Shown: positions 1 through 8,045, counted from the stretch's first letter. The stretch is 64,000 nt of DNA from Enterocloster aldenensis (GCF_003434055.1 NZ_QVEX01000013.1:1-64000); one strand, 5' to 3'. The notes: generated by a model not told the origin, from the sequence alone. Translations and numbers: made by a program.

Positions 1-349
1 CCCGTTCACCGAGCCACCCGTTTTACGGGTGGCGGCGACTTTTACTGCCGTAACCTTTCTTTATAAGAACCTGGCGGTTTTGCTGACTGCATATAAATTC
101 CTTACCAGCTCCGGTTTGGGAAAATAGGGGATGCTGTTTGCTGTCAAAGAATAAATACAAGGTGCCTTCCGCTGATGGCTGGATGTCCCAAAGTCGCGAT
201 ATATTTGCATAAATTTTATATAATTATCGGAAAATATAAACAATTAATAAGATTTTAAAACCATCAATTGTATAAAAACAGAAACAATTGTAATTAGATG
301 GAGGTAAATATAAATAAACTAAAAAGATAATAAAAAAATTAAAAAAGCA
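1..349. other. A/T-rich non-coding leader region
   Basis: I see no credible gene here. One strong hairpin is present at 13-33 (stem GCCACCCG/CGGGTGGC, loop TTTTA), without a following T-run. The stretch from about 240 onward is very A-rich on the + strand and runs into the consensus promoter at 350. A 60-codon open frame on the minus strand (61-243) lacks a ribosome site and resembles nothing I know. Confidence 0.5.
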
Positions 350-378
350 TTGACAAATGACAGGCCATTTACTATAAT
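350..378 (+). promoter_or_regulatory. Perfect consensus sigma-A promoter for the noncoding transcript
   Basis: TTGACA at 350-355, a 17-bp spacer, and TATAAT at 373-378. All 12 hexamer positions match consensus. The expected start is about 384-386. No open reading frame of useful length follows on this strand for about 800 bases, so the promoter must serve a noncoding RNA. Confidence 0.85.
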
Positions 379-384
379 AAAGAC

Positions 385-1216
385 AACAAAAGAACAGAGA
401 ACAAAAAGAATTTAAGGAACTGTAGACAATCAGTTCACAAGCAACTTAAATCCAAGCAAAGGAGGTACGGACCACCAAAGACTGAATTTTAGTTTCATAT
501 ATAACAAAAGAAATTTTTTATATATGAAACCAGGAGAAACCAATCTACTAAAAAGTGAAACGCTCAAACAGTAAAGTAATTTAAGTAATTGATTTAAAGA
601 AACAAAAGAATCCAATCGGTTGGTAAACGATTCAAAGAGTAACAAAGTTTCAATAGATTAAAGAAGTTCCAAGTGAATGGGTAAGTTCACAAAAGAAAAG
701 TATTTAATATTATAGAAGCAAGTCAACAAATTGAATAGTTAAAAGCAATTGCAGTATTTAAAGAAAGAATTTAAAGAAACAAGCTGTTGAGCAGAAACAT
801 TTATTATTAAGTGGTTGATGGCATTTTCAATAAGCTATCTCAAGAGTATCAATAAAAATCGTGTATCGGTTTAGTGATATGACGAGAAAGTATCATTAGA
901 ACGAAATAGATTGATACCGGATAGTATAGTAAGCAAGATGTAAGGAAAATGAATCAGACACACTGGTAAGATGAAGTAACAAGAGCGCGGTAACAATAGT
1001 AGAGAGGTGTAACAACTTAATATAGAAGTAAAAAGAAACAATTGTTTCAGAAAAGTGAGGCTTGGTCCAATGGACGAAATAGTCAGAAGACGGATATCGT
1101 AATCGAGAACGTGGTTAGTCAAAGATTCGATATCCGTCTTCTATGTTATTCAGGAAGCCATGGGAATAAAGGAATGTAATGATGTCGGGCGTTTCGGATG
1201 AAGGGACGCTTTTTTT
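385..1216 (+). ncRNA. Candidate large structured noncoding RNA (about 830 nt)
   Basis: A perfect promoter lies at the left end and an intrinsic terminator at the right end, with no plus-strand reading frame between them. The RNA would be A-rich with many possible helices: 417-421/432-436; 492-503/519-530 (12 bp, perfect); 608-612/629-633; 673-677/686-690; 846-853/910-917 (8 bp, long range); a 14-nt palindrome 1035-1048; 1065-1068/1072-1075; and 1085-1099/1128-1142 (15 bp perfect, extendable by 1101-1104/1124-1127). Purine-rich single strands joining short helices recall the large ornate bacterial RNAs such as ROOL and GOLLD. ROOL is known from Firmicutes, but I cannot confirm membership by eye. 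The 3' end is convergent with the radical SAM gene. The transcript is well supported; the function is unknown. Confidence 0.65.
1189..1216 (+). terminator. Intrinsic terminator of the noncoding RNA
   Basis: Stem GCGTTTC (1189-1195) pairs with GGGACGC (1203-1209), using some G-U pairs, and is followed directly by seven T (1210-1216). The T-run is on the + strand only, so this serves the transcript from 385 and not the convergent gene. Confidence 0.7.
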
Positions 1217-1223
1217 GTGGGTA

Positions 1224-2159
1224 TTACAGGCCTTCCAGGTCAAAGGGAGGTCTGTATTCCTCCTTTGCACTGCTCTTTTGCTGCATGAAGCCATGGGTGA
1301 GGCCAAGTTCCAGGGCAGTGTCCACCACGCGGTTGTATTCGTAGGTGGTTATGCGGCGGTTCAGTCCGGGAAAGTCGCTGCTGCGATGACAGGGCGTGTA
1401 CTGGCTCATGAGGCTGATCATGTACTGGTCCCGGGGCAGGTTCTCCTTTATCCAGTGCAGAAGGGCAATGGAATCATCCTTATGGCCGGGAAGGACCATG
1501 TGGCGGATGATGACGCCCTTTTGCATAAGGGATGGATCTGCCTCCTGCCACACAGGGGCGCCTGTCTGCCGTATCATCTGGAGGATGGACAGGGAGGCGC
1601 GTTCAAAGTAATCACCGGCATGGGAATATCTGAGGGCCAGACGGTTATCATAATATTTGAAGTCAGGAAGCCAGATATCCACATAATCTTTCAGGGCCAG
1701 GATGGTTTCAACGGTTTCATAACCGCCGCTGTTGTAGACAATGGGAATGGTAAGTTCAGGCCGGGCAAGGTCCAGGGCGGCCGTGATATGGGGCAGGTAC
1801 TGGGTGGGGGTCACCAAATTGATGTTATGGGCGCCTTTGTCCTGCAGGTCCAGGAAGATGCGGGCCAGATGTCCTGTGGACAGCTCTTTCCCGAAGTTCT
1901 GGCTGCTGAGCTCTGAGTTTTGGCAGAAGCAGCATCGGAGGGTACAGCCTGAGAAAAATACGGTCCCGCTGCCGCCAGGGCCTTTTTCCGGCCCGCTGAT
2001 GCAGGGTTCCTCCCAGTGATGGAGGGCGGCCCTGGCAGCCTTTAGCTCATGGGTGCAGCCGCAGTACCCCGCGGCCCTGGCACGGTCAGCCTTACAGGCC
2101 CTGGGGCAAAGGCTGCAGCTTGTATAGTTGTCAAAGGAAATAGGGGTTCTGTGCTGCAT
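1224..2159 (-). CDS. Radical SAM protein, PflX-like (COG1313)
   Basis: A radical SAM iron-sulfur enzyme of 311 residues. The cluster motif is in SGCTLRCCFCQNSE (C-x3-C-x2-C), preceded by a cysteine-rich N-terminal segment (CSLCPRACKADRA, then YCGC) that fits the PflX/COG1313 type, related to pyruvate formate-lyase activators. Substrates of this family are mostly unknown. The open frame extends 23 codons further up, but I choose the ATG at 2157-2159 because AGGAG lies 11 bases before it and homologues start near MQHRTPISF. It is transcribed leftwards behind the AraC gene (68-bp gap), so the two may be co-transcribed. The family call is good; the role is not known. Confidence 0.85.
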   Translation of the reverse strand: MQHRTPISFDNYTSCSLCPRACKADRARAAGYCGCTHELKAARAALHHWEEPCISGPEKGPGGSGTVFFSGCTLRCCFCQNSELSSQNFGKELSTGHLARIFLDLQDKGAHNINLVTPTQYLPHITAALDLARPELTIPIVYNSGGYETVETILALKDYVDIWLPDFKYYDNRLALRYSHAGDYFERASLSILQMIRQTGAPVWQEADPSLMQKGVIIRHMVLPGHKDDSIALLHWIKENLPRDQYMISLMSQYTPCHRSSDFPGLNRRITTYEYNRVVDTALELGLTHGFMQQKSSAKEEYRPPFDLEGL

Positions 2160-2227
2160 GGTTTCATATTCTCCTGGTTTCAGATTCAGCTGGTACAGCG
2201 TTACCCAGCTATTTACGTAATGGAGCA

Positions 2228-3118
2228 CTAGATGGTATAGTCCTGCTGTGCAGGCAGGCGGTGCTGCTCCCTGTATTCTTTTGGGGAAACCCCGTACTCT
2301 TTTTTGAAGGCCCGGAAAAAGCTGGTATAGTCCTTGAACCCGTACTGATGGTACACATGGCCGATGGGCTGGTCGGACAGGATGGCATTTTTACTGGCAT
2401 GCAGGCGCTTTTTAAGGATGTACTGGTGAAGGGAGATGCCCATGTTGTCCTTAAATATATGTGAGATATGGTATTTGCTCACATAGAAAAAGGCGGAAAG
2501 GCTGTCCAGGCTTAAGTCGCCTTCCAGGTGCTGGTTTATATAGTCACAGATATTGAGGTACAGGACATTTTCATAGACAGCTGATTTCTGATGCAGGCTG
2601 TCGTAGAGCAGGCGGTTGATATAGACCAGGAATGATACGGCCATGAGTTCGGATGTCAGACGGTGGAAGGCCCGTCCGCTGCCTGATTCCTCAATCAGGT
2701 CGGTCAGCTTTCCCTGAATCTCCTGGGTTGTGATGGTGTCTGTGTGGAAGCGGTAGACCTGATGGCTCCCCGCATAATCAAAGCCGTAAGCCAGTTCCTC
2801 ATCTGCCTGGCGCAGTTTCCGGTAATAATCGCTTCCCAGCCAGAAGACAAAGCGCCTGTACGGTTTGTCATGGGAGAGGAATTCAGGAAAATGCGGGACG
2901 CCCGGAGGAATCAGGAGACAGTCACCGTATTCCAGCAGATAGCTTTTATCTGCCATATGGTATTCCACATCGCCTTCCAGAAAAAAGTAGAACTCGTAGT
3001 AATCATGCACATGGGCGGCCACGGATTTAAGCGTGGTGTCATTATAATAGAACAGCTCAAAGTCAACGGGCTGCATGTACTGCCGTGTGTTGAAATCCGA
3101 GGATATCTGTTTTTTCAA
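2228..3118 (-). CDS. AraC-family regulator (cupin sensor + HTH)
   Basis: A 296-residue transcription factor. The N-terminal half is a cupin-like sugar-sensing domain (residues about 20-150, with HVHDYYEFYFFLEG and DCLLIPPGVPHF). The last 100 residues hold the two helix-turn-helices of AraC (SLDSLSAFFYVSKYHISHIF, then YGFKDYTSFFRAFKKEYG-type signature). The start appears to be TTG at 3116-3118, with AGGAG seven bases upstream; the first in-frame ATG is 14 codons later. It is divergent from uxuA with a 184-bp shared upstream region, so it most likely activates uxuA in response to a uronate intermediate. That target is inferred from position only. Confidence 0.9.
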   Translation of the reverse strand: MKKQISSDFNTRQYMQPVDFELFYYNDTTLKSVAAHVHDYYEFYFFLEGDVEYHMADKSYLLEYGDCLLIPPGVPHFPEFLSHDKPYRRFVFWLGSDYYRKLRQADEELAYGFDYAGSHQVYRFHTDTITTQEIQGKLTDLIEESGSGRAFHRLTSELMAVSFLVYINRLLYDSLHQKSAVYENVLYLNICDYINQHLEGDLSLDSLSAFFYVSKYHISHIFKDNMGISLHQYILKKRLHASKNAILSDQPIGHVYHQYGFKDYTSFFRAFKKEYGVSPKEYREQHRLPAQQDYTI

Positions 3119-3219
3119 AGGGAGTCTCCTTTCCGGCCGGATAAAGCGGTGACCTGATTTATTTTACCCAATCTTAGCATGAAACAACAACATTTGCAAT
3201 ATGCTGGGCAAGTATCACT

Positions 3220-3248
3220 ATGGACGGAAATCCTGAATCTGTTATAAT
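3220..3248 (+). promoter_or_regulatory. Probable activator-dependent promoter of uxuA
   Basis: TATAAT at 3243-3248 has only a poor -35 match (ATGGAC at 3220-3225, 17-bp spacer). A good -10 with a weak -35 beside a divergent AraC gene suggests activation. The 184-bp region carries no GTATAC palindrome of the kind seen before kduI, so GntR control is not indicated here. Confidence 0.4.
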
Positions 3249-3302
3249 AAAATTAAGTTAAGGGACAGATACCAACAACAATTCTTAAGGAGGAGTTTAC
3301 AC

Positions 3303-4352
3303 ATGAAATTATCATTCAGATGGTACGGAGAAGATGACAAGGTAACCCTGGAGAACATCCGCCAGATTCCTGGCATGCAGTCAATCGTAACGGCTGTATA
3401 TGATGTGCCGGTAGGCGAGGTATGGAGCCGCGAGAGCATTGCGAAGTTAAAAAAGCAGGTTGAGGACGCAGGTCTTGGCTTTGATGTAATTGAGAGCATT
3501 CCGGTCCATGAGGATATCAAGCTTGGTAAGCCGTCCAGGGACAAATATATTGAGAACTACTGCGAAAACATCCGCCGCGTGGCTGAGGCAGGCATCAAGT
3601 GCGTATGTTATAATTTCATGCCGGTATTTGACTGGACAAGGACACAGTTAGACCATGAGCTGGGCGACGGCTCTACTTCCCTGGTATATTATCAGGAGCA
3701 GGTAGATGCCGTGAATCCGTTAAACAGCGACAGCGACCTGACCCTTCCGGGCTGGGATTCCAGCTACACCAGGGACGGGCTTAAGGCTGTTGTGGAGGAA
3801 TACCACAGCCTGACAGAGGATATGCTGTGGGATAATGTAAAATACTTCCTGGAGCGCGTGATTCCGGTTGCTGCTGAGTGTGATGTGAACATGGCAATCC
3901 ATGAAGACGATCCATGCTGGAGTATTTTCGGCCTGCCAAGGATCATCACCTGTGAGGAGAACCTGGACCGCTTCTTAAAGCTGGTGGATGACAGGCACAA
4001 CGGCATCACGCTGTGCACCGGTTCCCTGGGCTGCTCTGCTAAGAACGACGTGGTGAGGATGGCTGGAAAGTACGCTGCCATGGGCAGGATCCACTTTGCC
4101 CACATCAGGAACGTGGCTGTGCTGGACAATGGATTTGAGGAGAGGGCGCATCTGTCCTCCTGCGGTTCCCTGGACATGTTCGGCATCGTGAAGGCCCTGG
4201 TGGACAATGGCTTTGACGGTTATGTAAGACCTGACCACGGACGTATGATCTGGGGAGAGACAGGACGCGCCGGATACGGCCTGTACGACAGGGCCCTGGG
4301 CGCAACTTATCTGAACGGCCTGTTCGAGGCAGTGGAGAAGATGAGCCGGTAA
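3303..4352 (+). CDS. uxuA: Mannonate dehydratase
   Basis: UxuA dehydrates D-mannonate to 2-keto-3-deoxygluconate in hexuronate breakdown. At 349 residues it matches the shorter Firmicute form. It begins [20 protein letters not shown] and keeps family blocks such as [46 protein letters not shown] and [12 protein letters not shown], whose His, Cys and Asp residues bind the divalent metal. AAGGAGG lies nine bases before the ATG. A terminator follows, so it is probably monocistronic. It works with the fructuronate-reductase-like SDR downstream and with KduI/KduD, which feed the same product. The call is very secure. Confidence 0.97.
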   Translation: MKLSFRWYGEDDKVTLENIRQIPGMQSIVTAVYDVPVGEVWSRESIAKLKKQVEDAGLGFDVIESIPVHEDIKLGKPSRDKYIENYCENIRRVAEAGIKCVCYNFMPVFDWTRTQLDHELGDGSTSLVYYQEQVDAVNPLNSDSDLTLPGWDSSYTRDGLKAVVEEYHSLTEDMLWDNVKYFLERVIPVAAECDVNMAIHEDDPCWSIFGLPRIITCEENLDRFLKLVDDRHNGITLCTGSLGCSAKNDVVRMAGKYAAMGRIHFAHIRNVAVLDNGFEERAHLSSCGSLDMFGIVKALVDNGFDGYVRPDHGRMIWGETGRAGYGLYDRALGATYLNGLFEAVEKMSR

Positions 4353-4370
4353 TCCGGGATGTATTTTCAT

Positions 4371-4416
4371 AAAGCAAGGAGAAAGGATCAGTGGGCAGAT
4401 GGACTGGTCCTTTTTG
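4371..4416 (+). terminator. Terminator after uxuA
   Basis: Stem AAAGGATCAGT (4382-4392) pairs with ACTGGTCCTTT (4403-4413), loop about 10 nt. An outer AAGCAA/TTGCTT pair extends the hairpin. Five T sit at the 3' side of the stem. Confidence 0.65.
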
Positions 4417-4494
4417 CTTATGGCAAGCCATCATAAGGCGTAACAGTGCATGAAGGCATGGTAAGGCAGAGGAATGTGAGGAGGCGTAGAGGAT

Positions 4495-5337
4495 ATGGTG
4501 TTTGGATTGGATCTGTCAGGGCGCATGGCCGTGGTAACTGGGGCGGGCGGGATCCTGTGCGGCATGTTTGCCAGGACCCTTGCACAGGCAGGAGCGTCGG
4601 TGGCGCTCCTTGATATCAACCTGGAGACCGCGGAGCGGACAGCCAGGGAGATACGGGCCCAGGGAGGCAATGCGGCTGCGTATGAAGTGGATGTGATGGA
4701 TAAGGACAGGCTGGAAGGCGTACATGCCAGGGTACTGGCAGACCTTGGGCCGTGTGATATCCTGATAAACGGGGCGGGAGGCAACCAGGCCTGCGCCAAC
4801 ACATCCAAGGAGTATTTTGAAATGGGGGATATTGAGGCGGATGTGACAACATTTTTTGACCTGGAATACAGGGGGGTGCAGAAGGTCCTGGACCTGAATT
4901 TTCTAGGCGCTTTCCTGACCTGCCAGGTATTTGCAAAGGATATGGTGGGAAGGGAGGGCTGCAATATATTGAATATTTCCTCGGCCAGCGCGCTGCGGCC
5001 CCTGACCAGGATTCCGGTATACAGCGGAGCCGTGGCAGCGCTCAGTAATTTCACACAGTGGCTGGCAGTGCATTTTGCCAGGGCGGGAATCCGCGTCAAT
5101 GCCATCGCCCCGGGATTCTTTGTGACAAAGCAGAATGAGGGGCTGCTGTATGAGGAGGACGGCACCCCGGCAGCCAGAACGGCCAGGGTACTGGCCGCCA
5201 CCCCCATGGGCCGGTTCGGCAGGCCCGAGGAACTGAATGGGGCCTTGATGTTCCTCTTGAATAATCAGGCTGCCGGGTTCATAACCGGGGTGGTGCTGCC
5301 GGTGGACGGAGGCTTTGGGGCAAATTCGGGGGTGTGA
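4495..5337 (+). CDS. SDR-family D-mannonate oxidoreductase-like protein, catalytic Lys missing
   Basis: A 280-residue short-chain dehydrogenase most like the YjmF-type D-mannonate oxidoreductases (fructuronate reductases) that stand next to uxuA. Its expected role is NAD(P)H reduction of fructuronate to mannonate. The Rossmann glycine motif (VVTGAGGILCG, residues 13-23), NGAGG (93-97), the catalytic Ser region (NISSASA, 160-166) and Tyr176 are present. The YxxxK lysine is replaced by Val180 (codon GTG at 5032-5034, context VYSGAVAALSNFTQWL). All else is intact and in frame, so it may be an inactive or altered enzyme. GAGGAGG precedes the ATG. It lies 142 bp after uxuA beyond a terminator. Confidence 0.85.
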   Translation: MVFGLDLSGRMAVVTGAGGILCGMFARTLAQAGASVALLDINLETAERTAREIRAQGGNAAAYEVDVMDKDRLEGVHARVLADLGPCDILINGAGGNQACANTSKEYFEMGDIEADVTTFFDLEYRGVQKVLDLNFLGAFLTCQVFAKDMVGREGCNILNISSASALRPLTRIPVYSGAVAALSNFTQWLAVHFARAGIRVNAIAPGFFVTKQNEGLLYEEDGTPAARTARVLAATPMGRFGRPEELNGALMFLLNNQAAGFITGVVLPVDGGFGANSGV

Positions 5338-5345
5338 TCCGTGGC

Positions 5346-5390
5346 GCCTGGGAATGCGATGCCTGGGAGTGTGATGCCTGGGAATGAGAT
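5346..5390. repeat. 15-bp tandem repeat, three copies
   Basis: GCCTGGGAATGCGAT (5346-5360), GCCTGGGAGTGTGAT (5361-5375) and GCCTGGGAATGAGAT (5376-5390) follow each other directly, with a decayed fourth start (GCCAGGAA). They sit in the short gap between the SDR stop and the broken receptor gene. No function is evident. Confidence 0.75.
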
Positions 5391-5406
5391 GCCAGGAACC
5401 CGGTTC

Positions 5407-6211
5407 CTAAAAATGCGGTTCCTGGGTCTCATCCTTTAGCCTGAACCTGCCCACAAGGCTCTTGAGTATCTGGGCCTGCCCGGAGAGTTCCTCGCTGGCA
5501 GCCGCGCTTTCCTCTGCAGTGGCTGAATTGGTCTGGACCACGGAGGATATCTGATCCACGCCCTGGGTTACCTGGTGTATGGAGTCTGCCTGGTTTTTGG
5601 AAGCCTCGGCGGATTTGCTGGCCAGGCTGCGCACCTCGTCAGCCACCCGCTGTCGATTTCAGATACAGGCTTTGTTATCCCGCACACAATATAGACTGCA
5701 AACAGGATGGCGATGATGGTCAGGGCAGTGAGGGTGGCCAGGGTGGTCTTCTGTGCAAACGCATAGGCAATATCCGCCTGTTCATTGGCCTGGTCGCTGC
5801 CTGTCTTGTTGAACTGCATAAGTTCCTGGCACTTGGCTGTGAAATCATTAAAATGGGTCAGATGTTCGCTGTTCATGACAGCCATGGCTTCCTGTGTCTT
5901 GTTTTGGGAGCGGAGTTCAATCATTTTCTCGCCCTCGGACAGATAATTGTCCCAGTCTGTCCGGATTTCAGCCAGGAGCCGGCGGTCCGTATCATTTGCA
6001 ATCAAAGGGGTATACTGTTCACAAAGGTTTTCAAAATTGGCGGACAGTTTATCCAGTTCCGCATTTACCAGGTCCATTTCCTGTGTATTCTGGGATATGA
6101 CATGCTTGTATTCCTGGATAAGTATATCGGAGACAGTGGTGTTGATTTCTTCTGCAATAAGGGCTGAGGGCAGCCAGTTAGATGCAATGTACGTGGTTTT
6201 AAATTCTTCAT
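5407..6211 (-). pseudogene. Degraded methyl-accepting chemotaxis protein
   Basis: The remains of a chemoreceptor in at least three pieces. A start with an AGGAG site at 6211 gives MKNLKP, the usual receptor beginning, but the first membrane helix is missing and the frame shifts. Next comes a four-helix sensor domain (SNWLPSALIAEEINTTVSDI onward), the second membrane helix (TLATLTALTIIAILFAVYIVCG) and the beginning of HAMP (ITKPVSEI). Then most of HAMP and the signalling domain are deleted and the frame shifts again into the C-terminal tail (VADEVRSLASKSAEASKNQ ... TAEESAAASEELSGQA). Two deletions plus frame changes make function very unlikely. The call is secure; the order of events is inferred. 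Confidence 0.9.
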
Positions 6212-6251
6212 TTTCTTGATAATCTCCTGTATTTTTTTGATTTGGCGTAGG

Positions 6252-6277
6252 CATCCGCATACCTATGCGGATGCCTT
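6252..6277. repeat. Perfect 12-bp inverted repeat
   Basis: GGCATCCGCATA (6252-6263) is followed after two bases by TATGCGGATGCC (6266-6277). No T-run follows on either strand, so it is not a standard terminator. It sits just upstream of the decayed receptor start and may be linked to that rearrangement or be an operator. Confidence 0.6.
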
Positions 6278-6424
6278 AACAGCGTAAGAGAAAATGTGCC
6301 CCGTTCATGTTGTGACGGTTCCCTTTTTTGTTTGGGAAATCATGGAAATTAATAAGGGAAAAAGCGGCTGATGAATAAAAAAACCAGTAATGGCTGTAGG
6401 GGAATGTTAGGGATTGGATTGAAA

Positions 6425-6468
6425 AAATAAGGCATGGCAGCGTCCATGGCTGCCATGCCTTATTTTTT
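6425..6468 (-). terminator. Bidirectional terminator after the phosphofructokinase
   Basis: AATAAGGCATGGCAGC (about 6426-6441) pairs with GCTGCCATGCCTTATT (6449-6464). A T-run follows on + and an A-run precedes, so it can act in both directions. It ends the leftward pfk transcript. Confidence 0.85.
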
Positions 6469-6537
6469 TAAGAACATGTATGGAAAATCCTGACAATTCG
6501 CGCGGATTGCCAATGAAAGACAGACATGGCCGCCCGG

Positions 6538-7767
6538 CTAACGCGCGCTTTCCCTGCTGATATATCTGGGAAGGCCGTTTTCCATAATCCGTTCTGGTTC
6601 GCCTGCTATCAGGGGAAGGGCGTATTCATGAAATGCAGGGCTGATGTCGGTGCCGCATGGGGTTATCCATTCCAACGGGAACCCCTTTTCCTTGTTGCAC
6701 ACATTGCCCACATCCGTAAGGCCGAATTCCAGGCGGTAGCCAGGCCCGTCTGCGCGGGAGCAGGAAACCATGCACCCGGTAGCGCCTTTTAAGGATTGCT
6801 TAACGGCGGTGCGGCCTGAGAGGATTGCCTCGTCCACATCGGCGGCAGAGGCAAGGAGGCTGCTGCACCTCTGGTTCACATTCAGTTCCACGGAACGCAC
6901 CTTGACCTGGAAGCGGTTGCGCACGTAGCTTTCCAGGATTTTTGCGCTGCCGGTAAGCATTTTGTGGCCAAATGTATCAAGCTGGGCTTCATTGGAATAT
7001 TCACATATGAATTTGCCGCTTTGGTCGCGGATGCCTTCGGACACGCAGATCACCACATTGGGCTGCCGGTCCAGGGCCTTCTGCACGTCATCGAAAAAGC
7101 GTTCCATGGAAAAGGGGACCTCGGGCATGTAGATGAGCAGGGGGTTGTCGCCCGCATGCCTTCTTGCCAGGGCGCTGGCCGCGGTGACCCATCCGGCGTG
7201 GCGGCCCATCAGTTCCACGATGGTGACGGCGGGCTGCTGGTACACGGAGGCGTCCAGGCAGATTTCCCGGACCGTGGAGGCCACGTACTTGGCAGCGCTT
7301 CCGTAGCCGGGTGTGTGGTCCGTCACCGGAAGGTCGTTATCAATGGTTTTGGGAACCCCGATAAAGGATATGGTTTCATGGCGCAGGCGCGCGCACCGGG
7401 ACAGCTTGTCCACCGTGTCCATGGAGTCATTGCCCCCGATGTAGAAGCAGGCGCCGATGTCCAGTGAAGCAAACTTTTCAAACAAAAGCCCATACACAGG
7501 CGCGTCCATATTGTTGGGAAGCTTATACCGGCAGGAGCCTAAGTAGGCGGCAGGGGTCTGCTTTAGCAGGAGCAGGTCCTCCCGGCTCAGGCTTTTTGAC
7601 AGGTTCATGCAGTGGCCGGAGAGGAAACCTTCAATGCCGTTTACCATGCCGTAAACAGCGCCTATCTGTTCAGGGTGGCTGCTGCCTTCTGTGATTACTC
7701 CGTATAAGCTGGCGTTGATAACAGCGGTGGGACCGCCGGACTGGCCGACCAGGATATTCTTTCTCAT
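6538..7767 (-). CDS. 6-phosphofructokinase, PPi-dependent type
   Basis: A 409-residue phosphofructokinase of the group that uses pyrophosphate. The fingerprint residues are Asp in GGNDS (where ATP enzymes have GGDGS) and Lys in PKTIDND. The active-site block MGRHAGW is intact, and the N-terminal loop reads GQSGGPTAVINASL. It would convert fructose 6-phosphate to the 1,6-bisphosphate reversibly in the cytoplasm. AGGAG lies seven bases before the ATG, a promoter lies at 7859-7887 and a terminator at 6425. It is divergent from kduI. Phosphate donor choice is inferred from the motif; the family is secure. Confidence 0.92.
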   Translation of the reverse strand: MRKNILVGQSGGPTAVINASLYGVITEGSSHPEQIGAVYGMVNGIEGFLSGHCMNLSKSLSREDLLLLKQTPAAYLGSCRYKLPNNMDAPVYGLLFEKFASLDIGACFYIGGNDSMDTVDKLSRCARLRHETISFIGVPKTIDNDLPVTDHTPGYGSAAKYVASTVREICLDASVYQQPAVTIVELMGRHAGWVTAASALARRHAGDNPLLIYMPEVPFSMERFFDDVQKALDRQPNVVICVSEGIRDQSGKFICEYSNEAQLDTFGHKMLTGSAKILESYVRNRFQVKVRSVELNVNQRCSSLLASAADVDEAILSGRTAVKQSLKGATGCMVSCSRADGPGYRLEFGLTDVGNVCNKEKGFPLEWITPCGTDISPAFHEYALPLIAGEPERIMENGLPRYISRESAR

Positions 7768-7858
7768 GATGGTTCTCCTTAATTGTTGTCCTTGTTGTTC
7801 CTATTTTGTTCTTCCTATTGTTCTTCTTGTTCAGTTTTTTTGAGCAAGTTTCTTTATG

Positions 7859-7887
7859 AGTATATAACAAACAAAAGGACAATGCAA
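7859..7887 (-). promoter_or_regulatory. Sigma-A promoter of the phosphofructokinase gene
   Basis: On the minus strand: TTGCAT (7887-7882), a 17-bp spacer, TATACT (7864-7859). The resulting leader of about 85 nt is purine-rich with repeated AACAA/AGGA units (7768-7840). Confidence 0.7.
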
Positions 7888-7941
7888 TCAGCTCTTGTTA
7901 ACATGTATAGAATTCCCTGCCAGATTTGTGTATATTGCCAA

Positions 7942-7970
7942 TTGAAAACAGATAAGGTCTGTGCTAATCT
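7942..7970 (+). promoter_or_regulatory. Sigma-A promoter of kduI
   Basis: TTGAAA (7942-7947), 17-bp spacer, TAATCT (7965-7970). The -10 overlaps the first GTATAC palindrome, as expected for a promoter blocked by a repressor. Confidence 0.65.
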
Positions 7971-7998
7971 GTATACAGATATTAAAAGTTGTATACAA
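7967..7998. promoter_or_regulatory. Two GntR/FCD-type operators before kduI
   Basis: ATCTGTATACAGAT at 7967-7980 is a perfect 14-bp palindrome and TTGTATACAA at 7989-7998 a perfect 10-bp one. Their centres are about 20 bp apart, two helical turns. GTATAC-centred palindromes are typical for FCD-subfamily GntR regulators, and such a regulator is encoded at 9843. Together they cover the kduI -10 and start site. Confidence 0.7.
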
Positions 7999-8045
7999 GT
8001 GAGATGATTGGAATACAATCACGAAGTTAAAGGAGGATTTAAGTA

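Noticed and set aside
61-243. Minus-strand frame of 60 codons near the window start
   Set aside because: No ribosome site, no recognisable motif, and A/T-rich non-coding surroundings.
1179-1916. Plus-strand open frame of 245 codons
   Set aside because: It lies opposite the radical SAM gene, has no ribosome site and a low-complexity Gly/Val/Gln composition; it is a shadow frame.
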